The notes under the pieces are model-generated. The model was not told the DNA's origin. It did not search any database and saw nothing but the letters and a program-made list of their open reading frames with translations. This document shows positions 16,081-24,812 of a stretch of 64,000 nucleotides of DNA, in pieces (the stretch's first letter is position 1; every line of letters starts with the position of its first letter). Both the position numbers and the translations under genes were made by a program. This DNA is from Opitutia bacterium (lineage in GTDB: Bacteria > Verrucomicrobiota > Verrucomicrobiia > Opitutales > Opitutaceae). Where the stretch lies: NCBI GenBank assembly GCA_016187945.1, contig JACPIT010000011.1:204056-268055 (forward strand), in the 5' to 3' direction.

Positions 16081-16740
16081 ATGATCGTCCCCGTCGTCGC
16101 ACCGATTCGCCTGCTATTGGTGGAGGACAGCCCGCTCGTCCGCCAAGGCATCCGCGCCGCTCTCGCCGACGCGATCGACGCCGCGCAGCTCGCGATCGTC
16201 GCCGAAGCCGCCACGTCCGCCGCCGCGATCGTCGCCGCGCGCGAGCTACGGCCGGACGTCGTGTTGCTCGACTTGCGCCTGCCCGACGCCTCCGGCGTGC
16301 AAACCTGCCGCACGATCCGCGCCGAGTTGCCGCGCACGCGCGTCGTCGTGCTCACCTCCGCGATCGACGATCACCTCGCCTACGAAACGGTCGCCGCCGG
16401 CGCGCACGGATTTCTCACGAAAGACATCGACCCCGAGCGGCTGCTCGAAGCCATCCGCGCCGCGCACGCCGGCCGCCCGGTGGTTTCGCAGCGGTTCGCC
16501 GAGAAGGTCGTCCGCCAAATCCAGCGCCACGCGCCCGAGAGTCCCGCGCTCTCGCCGCAGGAGCAGCGCGTCATGGCTCGCGTCGTCGTCGGACTCACGA
16601 ACAAGGAGATCGCGCAGGAACTCGGGCTGAGCGAGAACACCGTGAAGAATTACCTCGGCAACGTGTTCGAAAAACTCGGCGTAAAACGCCGCACCCAAGC
16701 CGTCGCGCTCTACCTGGAGCGCACGTCGGGAAAAATCTGA
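16081..16740 (+). CDS. NarL/LuxR-family response regulator, cassette 2
   Basis: A 219-residue regulator. The receiver domain has acidic pocket VEDSP (14-18), phospho-acceptor Asp64 in VLLDLRLPD, and the switch Thr/Ser and Lys in VVLTSAID and GFLTKDID. The LuxR-type HTH lies at about 155-212: LSPQEQRVMARVVVGLTNKE, then LGLSENTVKNYLGNVFEKLG. ATG 16081 directly precedes the receiver fold. It follows the kinase and precedes a second PilV/W/X set, and is therefore the likely cognate regulator of that set. It may also serve the orphan kinase of cassette 1. Confidence 0.92.
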   Translation: MIVPVVAPIRLLLVEDSPLVRQGIRAALADAIDAAQLAIVAEAATSAAAIVAARELRPDVVLLDLRLPDASGVQTCRTIRAELPRTRVVVLTSAIDDHLAYETVAAGAHGFLTKDIDPERLLEAIRAAHAGRPVVSQRFAEKVVRQIQRHAPESPALSPQEQRVMARVVVGLTNKEIAQELGLSENTVKNYLGNVFEKLGVKRRTQAVALYLERTSGKI

Positions 16741-16945
16741 GGCCCGCCCGCCCGCGCCCGACACGCGACCGGCCCGCCGGCCGCGTCGCCGTTCGGCGGA
16801 CCGCCCCCGCTTCACTCGGCGCTCGCTCAGGCGTGCCCGAACGGCTCCGGTTGGCGGGAAGGCTTTCAGGCCTAGCGCACTCCACCCGTCTGTGGCAGAC
16901 GGAGCCCCCTACTCCGCGAGGACGAACGGGAATAAAATCGGCGCC

Positions 16946-17440
16946 GTGCGAAAGACTCCTGAAACCGCGGCGCGCCCCGCCCCGGCCGCCCGCGTGCGCC
17001 GCAGCGCGCGCGCGTTCACGGTGTTGGAGGTCATGCTCGCGGCGTTCATTCTCGCGCTCGCGATCGCCACATCGATCACGACGCTGCAACGCGCGTTCCT
17101 GTCGATCGACACCGCGCGCAACATGACGCTCGCCGGTCAGATCATGCAGCACGAGCTGGAGAAAGTTCGCCTGAAGGACTGGGCCACGGTCAGCGCCTAC
17201 ACCAGCTCCGACAATCTCACCATCGACTCGCTGTTCACCTCGAACAGCTACATCGCGAACCTCATCGCCAACCGCGGTCTCCGGCTCTCGCGCGAGGTCT
17301 CCACGCCGGAAACCGATATCGTCCAGCTCACCTACACCGTCACGTGGCGCAACTACGACGGCCGCGAGCTCTCGCGCTCCTACGTCACCTACTACGCCCG
17401 CTACGGCATGTATGATTTCTTCTACAACAGTTCGTCCTGA
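16946..17440 (+). CDS. PilV-like prepilin, cassette 2
   Basis: A 164-residue prepilin with site SARAFTVLEVMLAAFILALA, then MQHELEKVRLKDWATVSAY. Its TWRNYDGRELSRSYVTYYAR matches the PilV-like proteins of cassettes 1 and 3. GTG 16946 gives a 22-residue basic leader. An in-frame ATG at 16892 would extend it into a hairpin-rich spacer (CCGTCTGtggCAGACGG) and is less likely. It sits 205 bp after the response regulator, so this set may have its own promoter. Confidence 0.8.
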   Translation: MRKTPETAARPAPAARVRRSARAFTVLEVMLAAFILALAIATSITTLQRAFLSIDTARNMTLAGQIMQHELEKVRLKDWATVSAYTSSDNLTIDSLFTSNSYIANLIANRGLRLSREVSTPETDIVQLTYTVTWRNYDGRELSRSYVTYYARYGMYDFFYNSSS

Positions 17441-17443
17441 GTC

Positions 17444-18019
17444 GTGAGCCGCCGCCGCTCCAGTCCCGTGCGCTCCGCCGCCGCGTTCACACTCGTGGAG
17501 GTGCTGATCTCGACCGCGCTCTCCGCGATGGTGCTCGCGGGCGTGCTTTCCGCTTTCCTGTTCCTCAGCCGCTCGGGCGCGCAGGCCAGTTACTACAACG
17601 ACATGCAGCGCGACGTGCGCAACGCCCTCGAAAAATTCACCGGCGACCTCCGCATGACGAGCGCCATCGCCTGGAACGGCTCGCAATCCATCACGCTCAC
17701 CGTCCCGAACAACTACACGAGCACGAGCAACCAGGTCACCTACGCCTACGACAGCTCCACCTCGGGCGCGACCGCCGGCTGCTTCTACTACGCGCCCGGC
17801 AACGCCGCCGCCAACGGCACGCGCACCGTCCTCGCGCGCCACGTCGTGTCGTTCGCCTTCGCGCGCTTCGACCGCCTCGACGCCGCGGCCACCACGAACA
17901 ACACCACCAAGCGCGTCCAGGTCACCTTCACGCTCCGCTCGACGCGCGCGACTCTCGCCGGCGCGACCGACCAGACCGTCTCCTCGTCCACGATTCTCCG
18001 CAACAAACCCGTCAACTGA
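17444..18019 (+). CDS. PilW-like prepilin, cassette 2
   Basis: A 191-residue prepilin with site SAAAFTLVEVLISTALSAMV and Glu at mature position 5. YYNDMQRDVRNALEKFTGDL follows; cassette 3 has YNDMEGQARRGLEQFAQDV at the same place. The C-terminus TILRNKPVN matches the other two PilW-like proteins. The start is GTG at 17444, 3 bp after the PilV-like stop, suggesting coupled translation. No repeat interrupts this leader. Confidence 0.85.
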   Translation: MSRRRSSPVRSAAAFTLVEVLISTALSAMVLAGVLSAFLFLSRSGAQASYYNDMQRDVRNALEKFTGDLRMTSAIAWNGSQSITLTVPNNYTSTSNQVTYAYDSSTSGATAGCFYYAPGNAAANGTRTVLARHVVSFAFARFDRLDAAATTNNTTKRVQVTFTLRSTRATLAGATDQTVSSSTILRNKPVN

Positions 18020-18026
18020 ATCCGCC

Positions 18027-19976
18027 ATGCCCGCCGTCGTCCGCCGCCTCCGCCGTCCGCAACCGCTCTCCTCCAGCGCCTCCGAGCGCGGCTCCGTTCT
18101 CCTCGTCGCGCTCCTCCTCGCCGCCGTCATCGGCCTCGCGCTCGCCAGCTACATCCGCCTCAGCAACACGAGCCTCAAGGTCTCGCAGCGCGCCTTTCTC
18201 CAGAACTCCGCGATGAACCTCGCCGAGATCGGCGTCGAGAAAGCGCTCGCGACCTTCAACCGCGCCTCGAATGGCGAGTCCGACGCGTGGACCGGCTGGG
18301 CCGTCTCGGGCAGCGAAGCCACGCGCACGCTCACCGGCTTCACGCCCGCTCCCGGCGCCACCGGCGTGATCAAAATCTACGTCCGCAACTACACCTCCGC
18401 CACCAGCTACACCAGCGCCTCCGGCTCCAGTTCGAGCAGCAGCTCGAGCGAATCCGACGATCACTCCGAAAGCGAATCCTCGGACGATCACTCCGACGAC
18501 GATCACGCGGAGGACGATCACGCGGAGGACGATCACTCATCCGACGACCATTCCTCGGACGACCATGGTTCCGGCAGCTTCGCCGTCGCCGCCGCCGCGC
18601 TCACCCAGGCCGCGGACCTCAGCGCGAGCGCATTGCCGCCGCTCGTGCGCCATGCCGCCACGCCCGCGTTCATCACGCTGACGCACGGCATCCGCCCGCT
18701 CGCGAGCTTCGATCTCCCCATCGGCTTTCTCGCCTCCCTCGGTGGCTCAGACGACCATTCGTCGAGCGATCACTCTTCTGACGATCATTCCGATGACGAC
18801 CATTCCGAGGACGATCATTCCGAAGACGACCACTCGAGCGACCACAGCGCCGACGACACGCCCTCCGAAGACGTCGACGTTCCCGCCAGCTCCACCAGCG
18901 CCACCGTCAGCTCCAGCTCCATCGTTATCGTCGCGAAGGCCATCGTCACGCCCGCGGACGGCTCCGGCGAACTCGTCAAAGTCCTCGAAGTCACGCTCCG
19001 GCGCCGCGCGCTCTGGGGCTTCGGTCTCGTCGGCCGCAGTTGGGTTCACCTGAACAGCCAGGCCAGCGTCGACAGTTGGAACTCCGACCCCGACAGCGAC
19101 AGCAGCACCGCCGCGATCGCCTACTCCTCCGGCGTCCGCGCCGACCGCGGCACCGTCGGCTGCGTCAGCTCCGCCAACGGCGCCATCTCGCTCAACTCGA
19201 ACGCCGAGATCTACGGCTCCGCCCACTCCGGCGGCGGCACCGTCACCACCAGCTCGAACGTCCGCATCCACAACTCCACCAGCCCGTCGGATCCGAAAGT
19301 CGATCCCGCCTGCGTGCGCACGGATTTCTCGTTCACCTTCCCCGCCATCACCGTCCCCTCGCCCACCGTGACGAACGCCATCGGCACCACGATCACCTCC
19401 GCCCGCACCTTCCCCCAGACCGGCGACACCGCGAATCCCGCCGACGGCAAATACTATTACCAATTCGGCGGCGGCGCGCGGATCGACATGGACAGCAACA
19501 AAAACCTCACCATCGCCGGCAACGTCGTCTGGCTTTTCCTGAGCCACACCGGCGTCACCTCGATCCGCACGAGCAGCAACGCCGACACGCTCTTCAGCGG
19601 CACCGCCAGCACCCTCGAAATCTACACCAACGGCAACATCTCCCTCGACTCGAACAACGACATCAACGCCACCGGCCAGCCGCAGCGCTGCCAGATTTGG
19701 GGCACCGCCTCGACGAGCCAGACCTTCACGCTCTCGAGCAACGTCAACCTCGGCGCCGTCATCTACGCGCCGAACGCCGCCTTCCAGATCGATTCGAACT
19801 GCGTGCTTCTCGGCTCCGTCGTCGGCGACACGATCCAGATGGATAGCAACTCGCGCTTCCACTACGACGAGGCGCTGGGAAATTACGGCGGCAGCAATCC
19901 GTTCCGCGTCTCGAGCTGGCGCGAGCTCCGCACCGCCGCCGAACGCGCCACCTACGCCAGCGCGCTGAACTTCTGA
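18027..19976 (+). CDS. PilX-like prepilin with Asp/His pentapeptide-repeat insertion, cassette 2
   Basis: A 649-residue PilX-like protein. The N-terminal helix is ERGSVLLVALLLAAVIGLAL, then AFLQNSAMNLAEIGVEKALA. The C-terminal region matches its paralogues: SVDSWNSDPDSDSSTA, VIYAPNAAFQIDSN and FHYDEALGNYGGSNPFRVSS. Relative to the PilX proteins of cassettes 1 and 3, it carries an insertion of about 165 residues (about 134-300) between the strands IKIYVRNY and LEVTLRRR. The insertion holds a poly-Ser run and two blocks of [S/E/D]-D-D-H-[S/A] repeats (142-183 and 241-282) with seven His each, separated by a hydrophobic segment. Metal binding is a reasonable guess but not shown. Confidence 0.82.
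   Translation: MPAVVRRLRRPQPLSSSASERGSVLLVALLLAAVIGLALASYIRLSNTSLKVSQRAFLQNSAMNLAEIGVEKALATFNRASNGESDAWTGWAVSGSEATRTLTGFTPAPGATGVIKIYVRNYTSATSYTSASGSSSSSSSSESDDHSESESSDDHSDDDHAEDDHAEDDHSSDDHSSDDHGSGSFAVAAAALTQAADLSASALPPLVRHAATPAFITLTHGIRPLASFDLPIGFLASLGGSDDHSSSDHSSDDHSDDDHSEDDHSEDDHSSDHSADDTPSEDVDVPASSTSATVSSSSIVIVAKAIVTPADGSGELVKVLEVTLRRRALWGFGLVGRSWVHLNSQASVDSWNSDPDSDSSTAAIAYSSGVRADRGTVGCVSSANGAISLNSNAEIYGSAHSGGGTVTTSSNVRIHNSTSPSDPKVDPACVRTDFSFTFPAITVPSPTVTNAIGTTITSARTFPQTGDTANPADGKYYYQFGGGARIDMDSNKNLTIAGNVVWLFLSHTGVTSIRTSSNADTLFSGTASTLEIYTNGNISLDSNNDINATGQPQRCQIWGTASTSQTFTLSSNVNLGAVIYAPNAAFQIDSNCVLLGSVVGDTIQMDSNSRFHYDEALGNYGGSNPFRVSSWRELRTAAERATYASALNF
18450..18575 (+). repeat. In-frame 15-bp tandem repeat, Asp/His block 1
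   Basis: GAC/GAT-GAC-GAT/CAT-CAC-TCC-type units with a 15-bp period encode DDHS/EDDHA pentapeptides, with seven His residues at mostly 5-residue spacing. The repeat length is a multiple of three, so copy-number change would keep the frame. Confidence 0.9.
18747..18872 (+). repeat. In-frame 15-bp tandem repeat, Asp/His block 2
   Basis: A second array of the same unit encodes SDDHS, SSDHS, SDDHS, DDDHS, EDDHS, EDDHS and SDHS. It is 171 bp away from block 1 and of nearly the same length and order, which suggests duplication of one block. Confidence 0.9.
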
Positions 19977-20085
19977 TGCGCGTTCGCGGCTCGAAGGTGG
20001 TCGCCGCCGTCCTCGGCGGCGACGATTTCCGACCCGCGAGCATCAGCATCGCGAATCGCTCGCGCCGCGTTCGACAGTCTTCTTT

Positions 20086-20202
20086 CTCACGGATTCCACG
20101 GATAGAAACGGATTGCCACCGATACCGGTCGCGAAAACCCCAACGCCCCACGCCGCGACATCCGTGCCATCCGTCTCCATCCGTCCCATCCGTGGCTAAA
20201 GA
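20086..20202. repeat. CCACGGAT-type inverted repeat; rest of the 19977-20274 gap shows no gene
   Basis: The gap holds a CTCACGGATTCCACGGATAG arm and an opposing CATCCGTCCCATCCGTGG arm with a disordered centre. The same family occurs at 52066-52206. Just after the PilX stop there is also a short GTCGCCGCC/GGCGGCGAC hairpin (about 20000-20022), which may end transcription. No credible ORF was seen in the gap. Confidence 0.65.
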
Positions 20203-20274
20203 AAACGCTCGTCCGCGGCACGCCTCATCGTTCGCGACTCTCCGCCTGTGCCGAGCGCTTCACCGCCGATCTCT

Positions 20275-20892
20275 TCACCGCCGACCGCGCCACCACAGCG
20301 CGCCGACCACGATCGCCCCCGCCGCCGGCGCCGCCCCGAGCAACGCGCGCCCCGCGAACACGCTGCCGAGCAGCGCCAGCACGAGGCCGACGAGGTAGCC
20401 GTTGTTCTCGTGCAGCAGCAGCGGTTTCACGCGCGCGAAACGCTCGCTCGCGTGCGGGAAAAACGCCCCCGCCAGCGCGCCGCCGAGCGCGATGCACAGC
20501 GCCACCACCGGCAGCACCGACCAGTCGAACGGCCGCGCCGCCATCGTCGCATACGCCGCATAGTAGCCGACCGGCGCCGCAACGATCAGCACCGGGAACG
20601 CCCGGCGCGACCGCACGTTCAAGCCGACGAGAAATCCCACCAGCCAGCAAAAGAGTGCCGCGAAAAACGACTCCGCGCGACTCGAGAGCCGCACCTCCAG
20701 CAGGAAAAAATACGCAAACTGCAGCAGCGCGAGCCACACGCCCGTCGCGAACGCCAGCGCCACGTCGCCCGCGCCGTGCTGGCGCGCGCCAACCGCGACG
20801 ACCGCCGCGTCGCGCGCGTCGCCGTTGAGCGCCGCGTCCGTCTCCGCGGTCCGCGCCGCCGGCTCTCCGCCCGCTCGCGCGCGCTCACTCAT
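20275..20892 (-). CDS. Small polytopic membrane protein, partner of the spermidine-synthase-like protein
   Basis: A 205-residue membrane protein of unknown function with about five or six helices. It is a distant paralogue of the protein at 24238-24786. Both carry a conserved C-terminal pair, ENNGYLVGLVLALLGSVFAG here versus ENTGFVAGLVLTVAGLFWFG there, followed by an APAAGA segment. Its ATG overlaps the stop of the upstream gene by 8 bp (ATGAGTGA), so the two are translationally coupled. In both operons this small protein follows the large spermidine-synthase-like protein, which implies a physical or functional partnership. Confidence 0.75.
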   Translation of the reverse strand: MSERARAGGEPAARTAETDAALNGDARDAAVVAVGARQHGAGDVALAFATGVWLALLQFAYFFLLEVRLSSRAESFFAALFCWLVGFLVGLNVRSRRAFPVLIVAAPVGYYAAYATMAARPFDWSVLPVVALCIALGGALAGAFFPHASERFARVKPLLLHENNGYLVGLVLALLGSVFAGRALLGAAPAAGAIVVGALWWRGRR

Positions 20893-22342
20893 AGATCAGG
20901 TCTCCCACGTTCGCCATCGTGATGATCTTCTCGCCGGCCACCATCGCCTCGATCTCCGCGCGCGTGTAGACGCGCACGCCGTCGCGCCCCGCCGCCGCGA
21001 GCAACCGTTGGATTTCCTCCGCGCCCGGCTCCCGCATCCCCGGACCGCCGCCGTAGAAATACGCCGAGTCGCGATGCACGAGCACGACGTAGTGCTCGAA
21101 CACTTTTCCCAGCGTCGCGAGCATCCGCCGCCCGTAGGACGACCGCCCCGCCAGCGGCGTGAGCGACGAGATCGAAAAAATCCCGCCCGGCTCGAGCCGC
21201 GCCTTCGCCAGCCGGAAAAACTCCTCCGTGTAAGTCAGCGCCACCTGCCGCGAGCGCGCCGGCGGGATGTCGTGCAGGATCAACCCAAACTGCTCGCGCG
21301 CGTTCGCGATCCAGTGCTTCGCGTCGTCCGCCTCGAACGTCCAGTTGTGCAGCTCGTCGAGCCGGTTGTAGGCCGAAAAATATTTCCGCGCCGCGCCAAA
21401 CACCTCCGGGTCGATGTCCACGATCCGCACCGTCGGCACGAAATCCCCAATGCGCCCGACCGTCGCCATCGAGCCGCAGCCGAGCACCGCTGTCTTCGGC
21501 GCGCCGAGCAGCCGCGCCGGCACCTCCGCGACGAAATACGCATACGTCCGCTGCGGGTCGCCGCCGAATTGCCGCTTGCCGTTCAAGAGCAGCCGGTAGT
21601 CCCGCCCGCTCCGCACGACCTCGATCTTGTGATACGGCGTGTAGCGCGCGAGCGCCACCTCGTCGATTTTCCAGCGATAAAACCGCGCGTCGAACCACGC
21701 CGCCGCCGCGCGATCCCACGCGCCGAACTGCACGACGAACACCGCCGCACCCGCCGCGATCGCGCCGACGATCCCGCGCCCCGCGCCCGCCGCCGCCGCG
21801 AGCCCCGCGTAGCTGACGAAATACGCCGCCAGCACGCACTCGTGCGCGATCGGCGCGAGCAGCGGCACCAGCGCGAGCCCGACCAGCGAACCGACGATCT
21901 CGAGCGAATAACACCGCCGCAACCCGCCGCCCGCCTCGACCACGCGCGGCAGAAAAATCGCGTGCACCGACGTCGCGAACGCCGCGATCAGCGCCAGCAG
22001 GACCCCGCCCGCCGCGAATTTCCCCGCCGCCACGCTCACCTGGTGAAATAGCGCCTGCGCGCCGACGAAGAGCGCCATCTGCACCGCGAGACACACCGGC
22101 AGCATCCAGCGGACGAAGCGCGCCGAGAGCCGGTCCGAAAATTGATACCCGAGCGACACGCCCAGAAAATACGCCAGGGAAAACCCGAGCATCGCGACCT
22201 CGTCGTGTCGGAACGCCACTGTCGTGTGCTGCACGAGCAGGAAGTTCAGCAGCATCAGGTTCGCGCCGGCCAGCACGAGCGTCCATTCGCCGCGCCCGCC
22301 CGGCCACCACGCGCGCTTGAGCGTGTCGGAGCTCGCGTTCAT
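20885..22342 (-). CDS. Membrane-anchored spermidine-synthase-like protein (copy 1)
   Basis: A 485-residue protein. The N-terminal part (about 1-225) is a set of membrane helices (NLMLLNFLLVQHTTVAF, FLGVSLGYQFSDRLSARFV), the layout of fused membrane/spermidine synthase proteins. The C-terminal part is an SpeE-like methyltransferase fold: TAVLGCGSMATVGRIGDF (loop), RIVDIDPEVFGAARKYF and FEADDAKHWIANAREQF. The catalytic DxTDP of aminopropyltransferases is replaced by LILHDIPPARSRQ, so polyamine synthesis is doubtful. ATG 22342 begins MNASSDTLKRAWW. It is divergent from copy 2 at 22607, and the genes face away from a shared 264-bp intergenic region. Confidence 0.8.
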   Translation of the reverse strand: MNASSDTLKRAWWPGGRGEWTLVLAGANLMLLNFLLVQHTTVAFRHDEVAMLGFSLAYFLGVSLGYQFSDRLSARFVRWMLPVCLAVQMALFVGAQALFHQVSVAAGKFAAGGVLLALIAAFATSVHAIFLPRVVEAGGGLRRCYSLEIVGSLVGLALVPLLAPIAHECVLAAYFVSYAGLAAAAGAGRGIVGAIAAGAAVFVVQFGAWDRAAAAWFDARFYRWKIDEVALARYTPYHKIEVVRSGRDYRLLLNGKRQFGGDPQRTYAYFVAEVPARLLGAPKTAVLGCGSMATVGRIGDFVPTVRIVDIDPEVFGAARKYFSAYNRLDELHNWTFEADDAKHWIANAREQFGLILHDIPPARSRQVALTYTEEFFRLAKARLEPGGIFSISSLTPLAGRSSYGRRMLATLGKVFEHYVVLVHRDSAYFYGGGPGMREPGAEEIQRLLAAAGRDGVRVYTRAEIEAMVAGEKIITMANVGDLIYE

Positions 22343-22382
22343 CCGGCTTGCTGGCCGCGAAGCCGATGCCGGCTGGTTCGGT

Positions 22383-22432
22383 GGAGGGCGCGCGTCCCCG
22401 CGCGCCGCGGCTCCCGAGGACGCGGGCCCTCC
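22383..22432. repeat. Inverted repeat, family E (GGAGGGC...GCCCTCC)
   Basis: GGAGGGCGCGCGTCCCCGCG is mirrored by GAGGACGCGGGCCCTCC with a short centre. A longer relative is at 31296-31372. It lies between the two divergent spermidine-synthase-like operons (gap 22343-22606), where promoters for both directions must also sit. Confidence 0.75.
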
Positions 22433-22606
22433 GAATCCCTGCCTTTGGTTGCCGCCGCAGGTCGCAGTGTGATTGATGATGCCGGCATCGGTGCGGACGT
22501 TTTCTAGAACGAATCGCCGCGCGTTGTCCGGCCCTATCTTCAACCGGGCCGAACGGCCCCGCGTTCGTTGACAGCGCCCAACCGGCCACGCACGCTCGCC
22601 GGCCAG

Positions 22607-24241
22607 ATGCCCGAACCCACCGTGATCGCCGCCCCGCCCGCCGCTGCCGGCGCCGCGCGCGCGCCGTCGTCGCTGCGATCGTTCGCCATTCTGGGCATCG
22701 CCGGCGCCAACCTGACGCTCATCCAGTTCGTCGCGATGCGGGAGTTCGCCTCGCTGCTCGGCAGCAACGAGCTCGTCGCGCTGCTCGTCGCCGCCGGCTA
22801 CTTTCTCGGCTTGTCGGCGGGCTACGTGTTCTCTGACCGGCTTTCGCGCGGCGCGCTCGTGGCGCTCGGCGGCGCGACGCTCGCACTGCACGTGACGCTG
22901 CCGTTCTCGGCGCGCTGGCTCGTGGGCTTCCTCGTCTCGCACGGCAGCGGGGCGTTCGTGCCGCCGTTCGTGTTCGTGCTGACGTTCGCAGGCATCACGC
23001 CGTTCTACGCGGTGTTCCTGCCGCGGCTCGTGGCGGAGTTTCCGACGGGCGACGGCACGGCGGCGCTCGTGCGCTGCTACGCCGCGGAGCTCGCGGGCGG
23101 CGCGCTCGGCCTCGCGCTCGTGCTCGTCGTCACGCCCGGGCGCATGGCGCTGCTGCTCACGCTGCATCTCGGCGGGCTGCTCGCGCTGCTGCTGATTTTC
23201 GCGCGCGCGCGGCCGACCGGCTGGCTGCTGTTCGTGTTGCCGCCGATGTATTTTGCCGCGTGGCCGGCGCTCGATCGCGCGAGTCTCGAGAGCTACTTCG
23301 CGCGCGTGCACCGCCTCCGCGACCCGGTCGTGCTCGCGTCGGAGTTCTCGCCCTACCAACGCGTCGACTTGCTGCGCGTCGAGACGGCGCGCGGTCCCGC
23401 GCCCTACCTCTATCTCAACGGCAACCTCCTCTACGGCACGCGCGCGCTGAATCAGCACAACCTCCTCGTCACGCTCCTGCCGCGCTTCGCCGCCGGCGCG
23501 GTGCACGGCGGCGCGCCGCTGCACACGCTCGTCGTCGCGGGCGGCTCGCTCGATTGCGCGCGCTACCTCGCGCCGCTGCCGGGCCGGTTGCACGTCGTCG
23601 AGATCGACGCGACCGTCACGCGTCTCACGCGCGCGCTGATCCAGGAGCCGCGCGGCGGTTTTCCGACGAACTGGGATCTGACGATCGACGACGGCAAACA
23701 CTTCCTCGGCGCGTGGGCGGGCGAGCCGTTCGACGCGATCGCGGTCGACATCCCCGTCCCCACGCATCTGCAAACCGCGTTGCTGCACTCGGAGCGTTTC
23801 TTCGCGCTCGCGCGCTCGCGGCTGCGCGCGGGCGGCGTGTTCTCGGTCTCGCTCGCCGGGCGGCTGAGCGCGCAAGTGCCCGGCGACTCCGCGGTGAGCG
23901 GGCAACTGGCGCATCGCATCGTCGCAGGATTGCGCGCGACGTTTCCGCACGTGGCCGTCGTGCGCGGCGAGTTCGTCGATTTCGCGTGGGCGAGCGATCG
24001 TCCGCTCGACGCGCTCGTCGCCGCCGCGCCGGGGGAACTCGATCGCTTCCTCGCGGCCGACGAGACGCGCCCGCGGACGTTCGGCACGCCGCGCCGGCTG
24101 CAGTTTATCGCCGAGGACGTCGTGGCGCGCCGCGCGGACGGCTTCGCGCCGATCGGCGAGGCCGATCTGCAACTCGTGTTGCGACTGAGCTGGCGCAAGC
24201 TCCAGCGGCGCTTTTTCGCGACGGCGGAGGAAGAACCATGA
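22607..24241 (+). CDS. Membrane-anchored spermidine-synthase-like protein (copy 2)
   Basis: A 544-residue protein with about seven N-terminal membrane helices (ANLTLIQFVAMREFASLLGS, YFLGLSAGYVFSDRLSRGAL). The latter matches GVSLGYQFSDRLSARFV of copy 1. The cytoplasmic SpeE-like domain begins at about 255: LVVAGGSLDCARYLAPL, LHVVEIDATVTRLTRAL and DDGKHFLGAWAGEPFDAIAV. The catalytic DxTDP position reads DIPVP, and the glycine loop is degenerate, so classical aminopropyl transfer is unlikely. ATG 22607 is chosen over an in-frame TTG at 22568. Its TGA overlaps the ATG of the small partner (ATGA). Confidence 0.8.
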   Translation: MPEPTVIAAPPAAAGAARAPSSLRSFAILGIAGANLTLIQFVAMREFASLLGSNELVALLVAAGYFLGLSAGYVFSDRLSRGALVALGGATLALHVTLPFSARWLVGFLVSHGSGAFVPPFVFVLTFAGITPFYAVFLPRLVAEFPTGDGTAALVRCYAAELAGGALGLALVLVVTPGRMALLLTLHLGGLLALLLIFARARPTGWLLFVLPPMYFAAWPALDRASLESYFARVHRLRDPVVLASEFSPYQRVDLLRVETARGPAPYLYLNGNLLYGTRALNQHNLLVTLLPRFAAGAVHGGAPLHTLVVAGGSLDCARYLAPLPGRLHVVEIDATVTRLTRALIQEPRGGFPTNWDLTIDDGKHFLGAWAGEPFDAIAVDIPVPTHLQTALLHSERFFALARSRLRAGGVFSVSLAGRLSAQVPGDSAVSGQLAHRIVAGLRATFPHVAVVRGEFVDFAWASDRPLDALVAAAPGELDRFLAADETRPRTFGTPRRLQFIAEDVVARRADGFAPIGEADLQLVLRLSWRKLQRRFFATAEEEP

Positions 24242-24786
24242 AATCGTCGCGCGACTCCGTTTTTTCCCGGCTGGTGGTCGCGAACGTCGCGCTCACGGGC
24301 GTGTTTTTCGGACTGCTCCAGTGGAGCGCGTTTTTCCTGCTGCAATCGTTCCTCGCCTCCACGGCGCTCGTGTGGCTGCTGGCATCAAGCGTGTGGTTGC
24401 TCGGCAGTCTCGTCGGCCTCGCGCTGCCGGACCGGCGAGTGGCGGAGCCGTGGTGGCTGTTCGGCGCGGTCGCGGCCTACTACGCGCTGCTGTGGCTCGC
24501 CGTGCTGTTTCCGTATGAGCTAGGGAAACTCCCGTGGCTGCTCGCAGCGGTGGCCGTGATGGGGCTCTACGCGGGGCGATTTTTTCGCTTCAGGCGCGCA
24601 GCGCTCGGGTCGGCGAAATGGCTGTTTTTCGTCGAGAACACCGGCTTCGTCGCCGGGCTCGTGCTGACGGTCGCCGGGCTGTTCTGGTTCGGCGAGCGCG
24701 CGATGATTCTCGCGCCGGCAGCGGCCGGTGCGCTGTGTCTGGTGACGCTGCCGCGCGGCGCGGGCGAAGGCGCGGGCTCGGACTGA
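24238..24786 (+). CDS. Small polytopic membrane protein (copy 2 partner)
   Basis: A 182-residue protein with about six membrane helices and a short charged C-tail; the family is unknown. It has the C-terminal signature WLFFVENTGFVAGLVLTVAG, then APAAAGA, shared with the partner at 20275-20892. The ATGA overlap with the spermidine-synthase-like gene shows coupled translation. Conserved Glu-Asn at the head of a transmembrane helix could be functional. No known domain is recognised. Confidence 0.75.
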   Translation: MKSSRDSVFSRLVVANVALTGVFFGLLQWSAFFLLQSFLASTALVWLLASSVWLLGSLVGLALPDRRVAEPWWLFGAVAAYYALLWLAVLFPYELGKLPWLLAAVAVMGLYAGRFFRFRRAALGSAKWLFFVENTGFVAGLVLTVAGLFWFGERAMILAPAAAGALCLVTLPRGAGEGAGSD

Positions 24787-24812
24787 GCGGGCGCCGCGAT
24801 GCAGCGGATAGT

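Noticed and set aside
12966..16355. 1129-residue open frame on the minus strand across PilX and kinase 2
   Set aside because: It spans several genes on the opposite strand, has low-complexity Glu/Arg/Ala translation, and lacks recognisable domains.
18450..18872. CRISPR-like array
   Set aside because: The repeats have a 15-bp period without spacers, lie in frame in a coding gene, and encode DDHS pentapeptides.
20885..24241. Genuine spermidine synthases
   Set aside because: The fold is SpeE-like, but the DxTDP catalytic motif is replaced in both copies and membrane helices precede it. The polyamine role is not supported.
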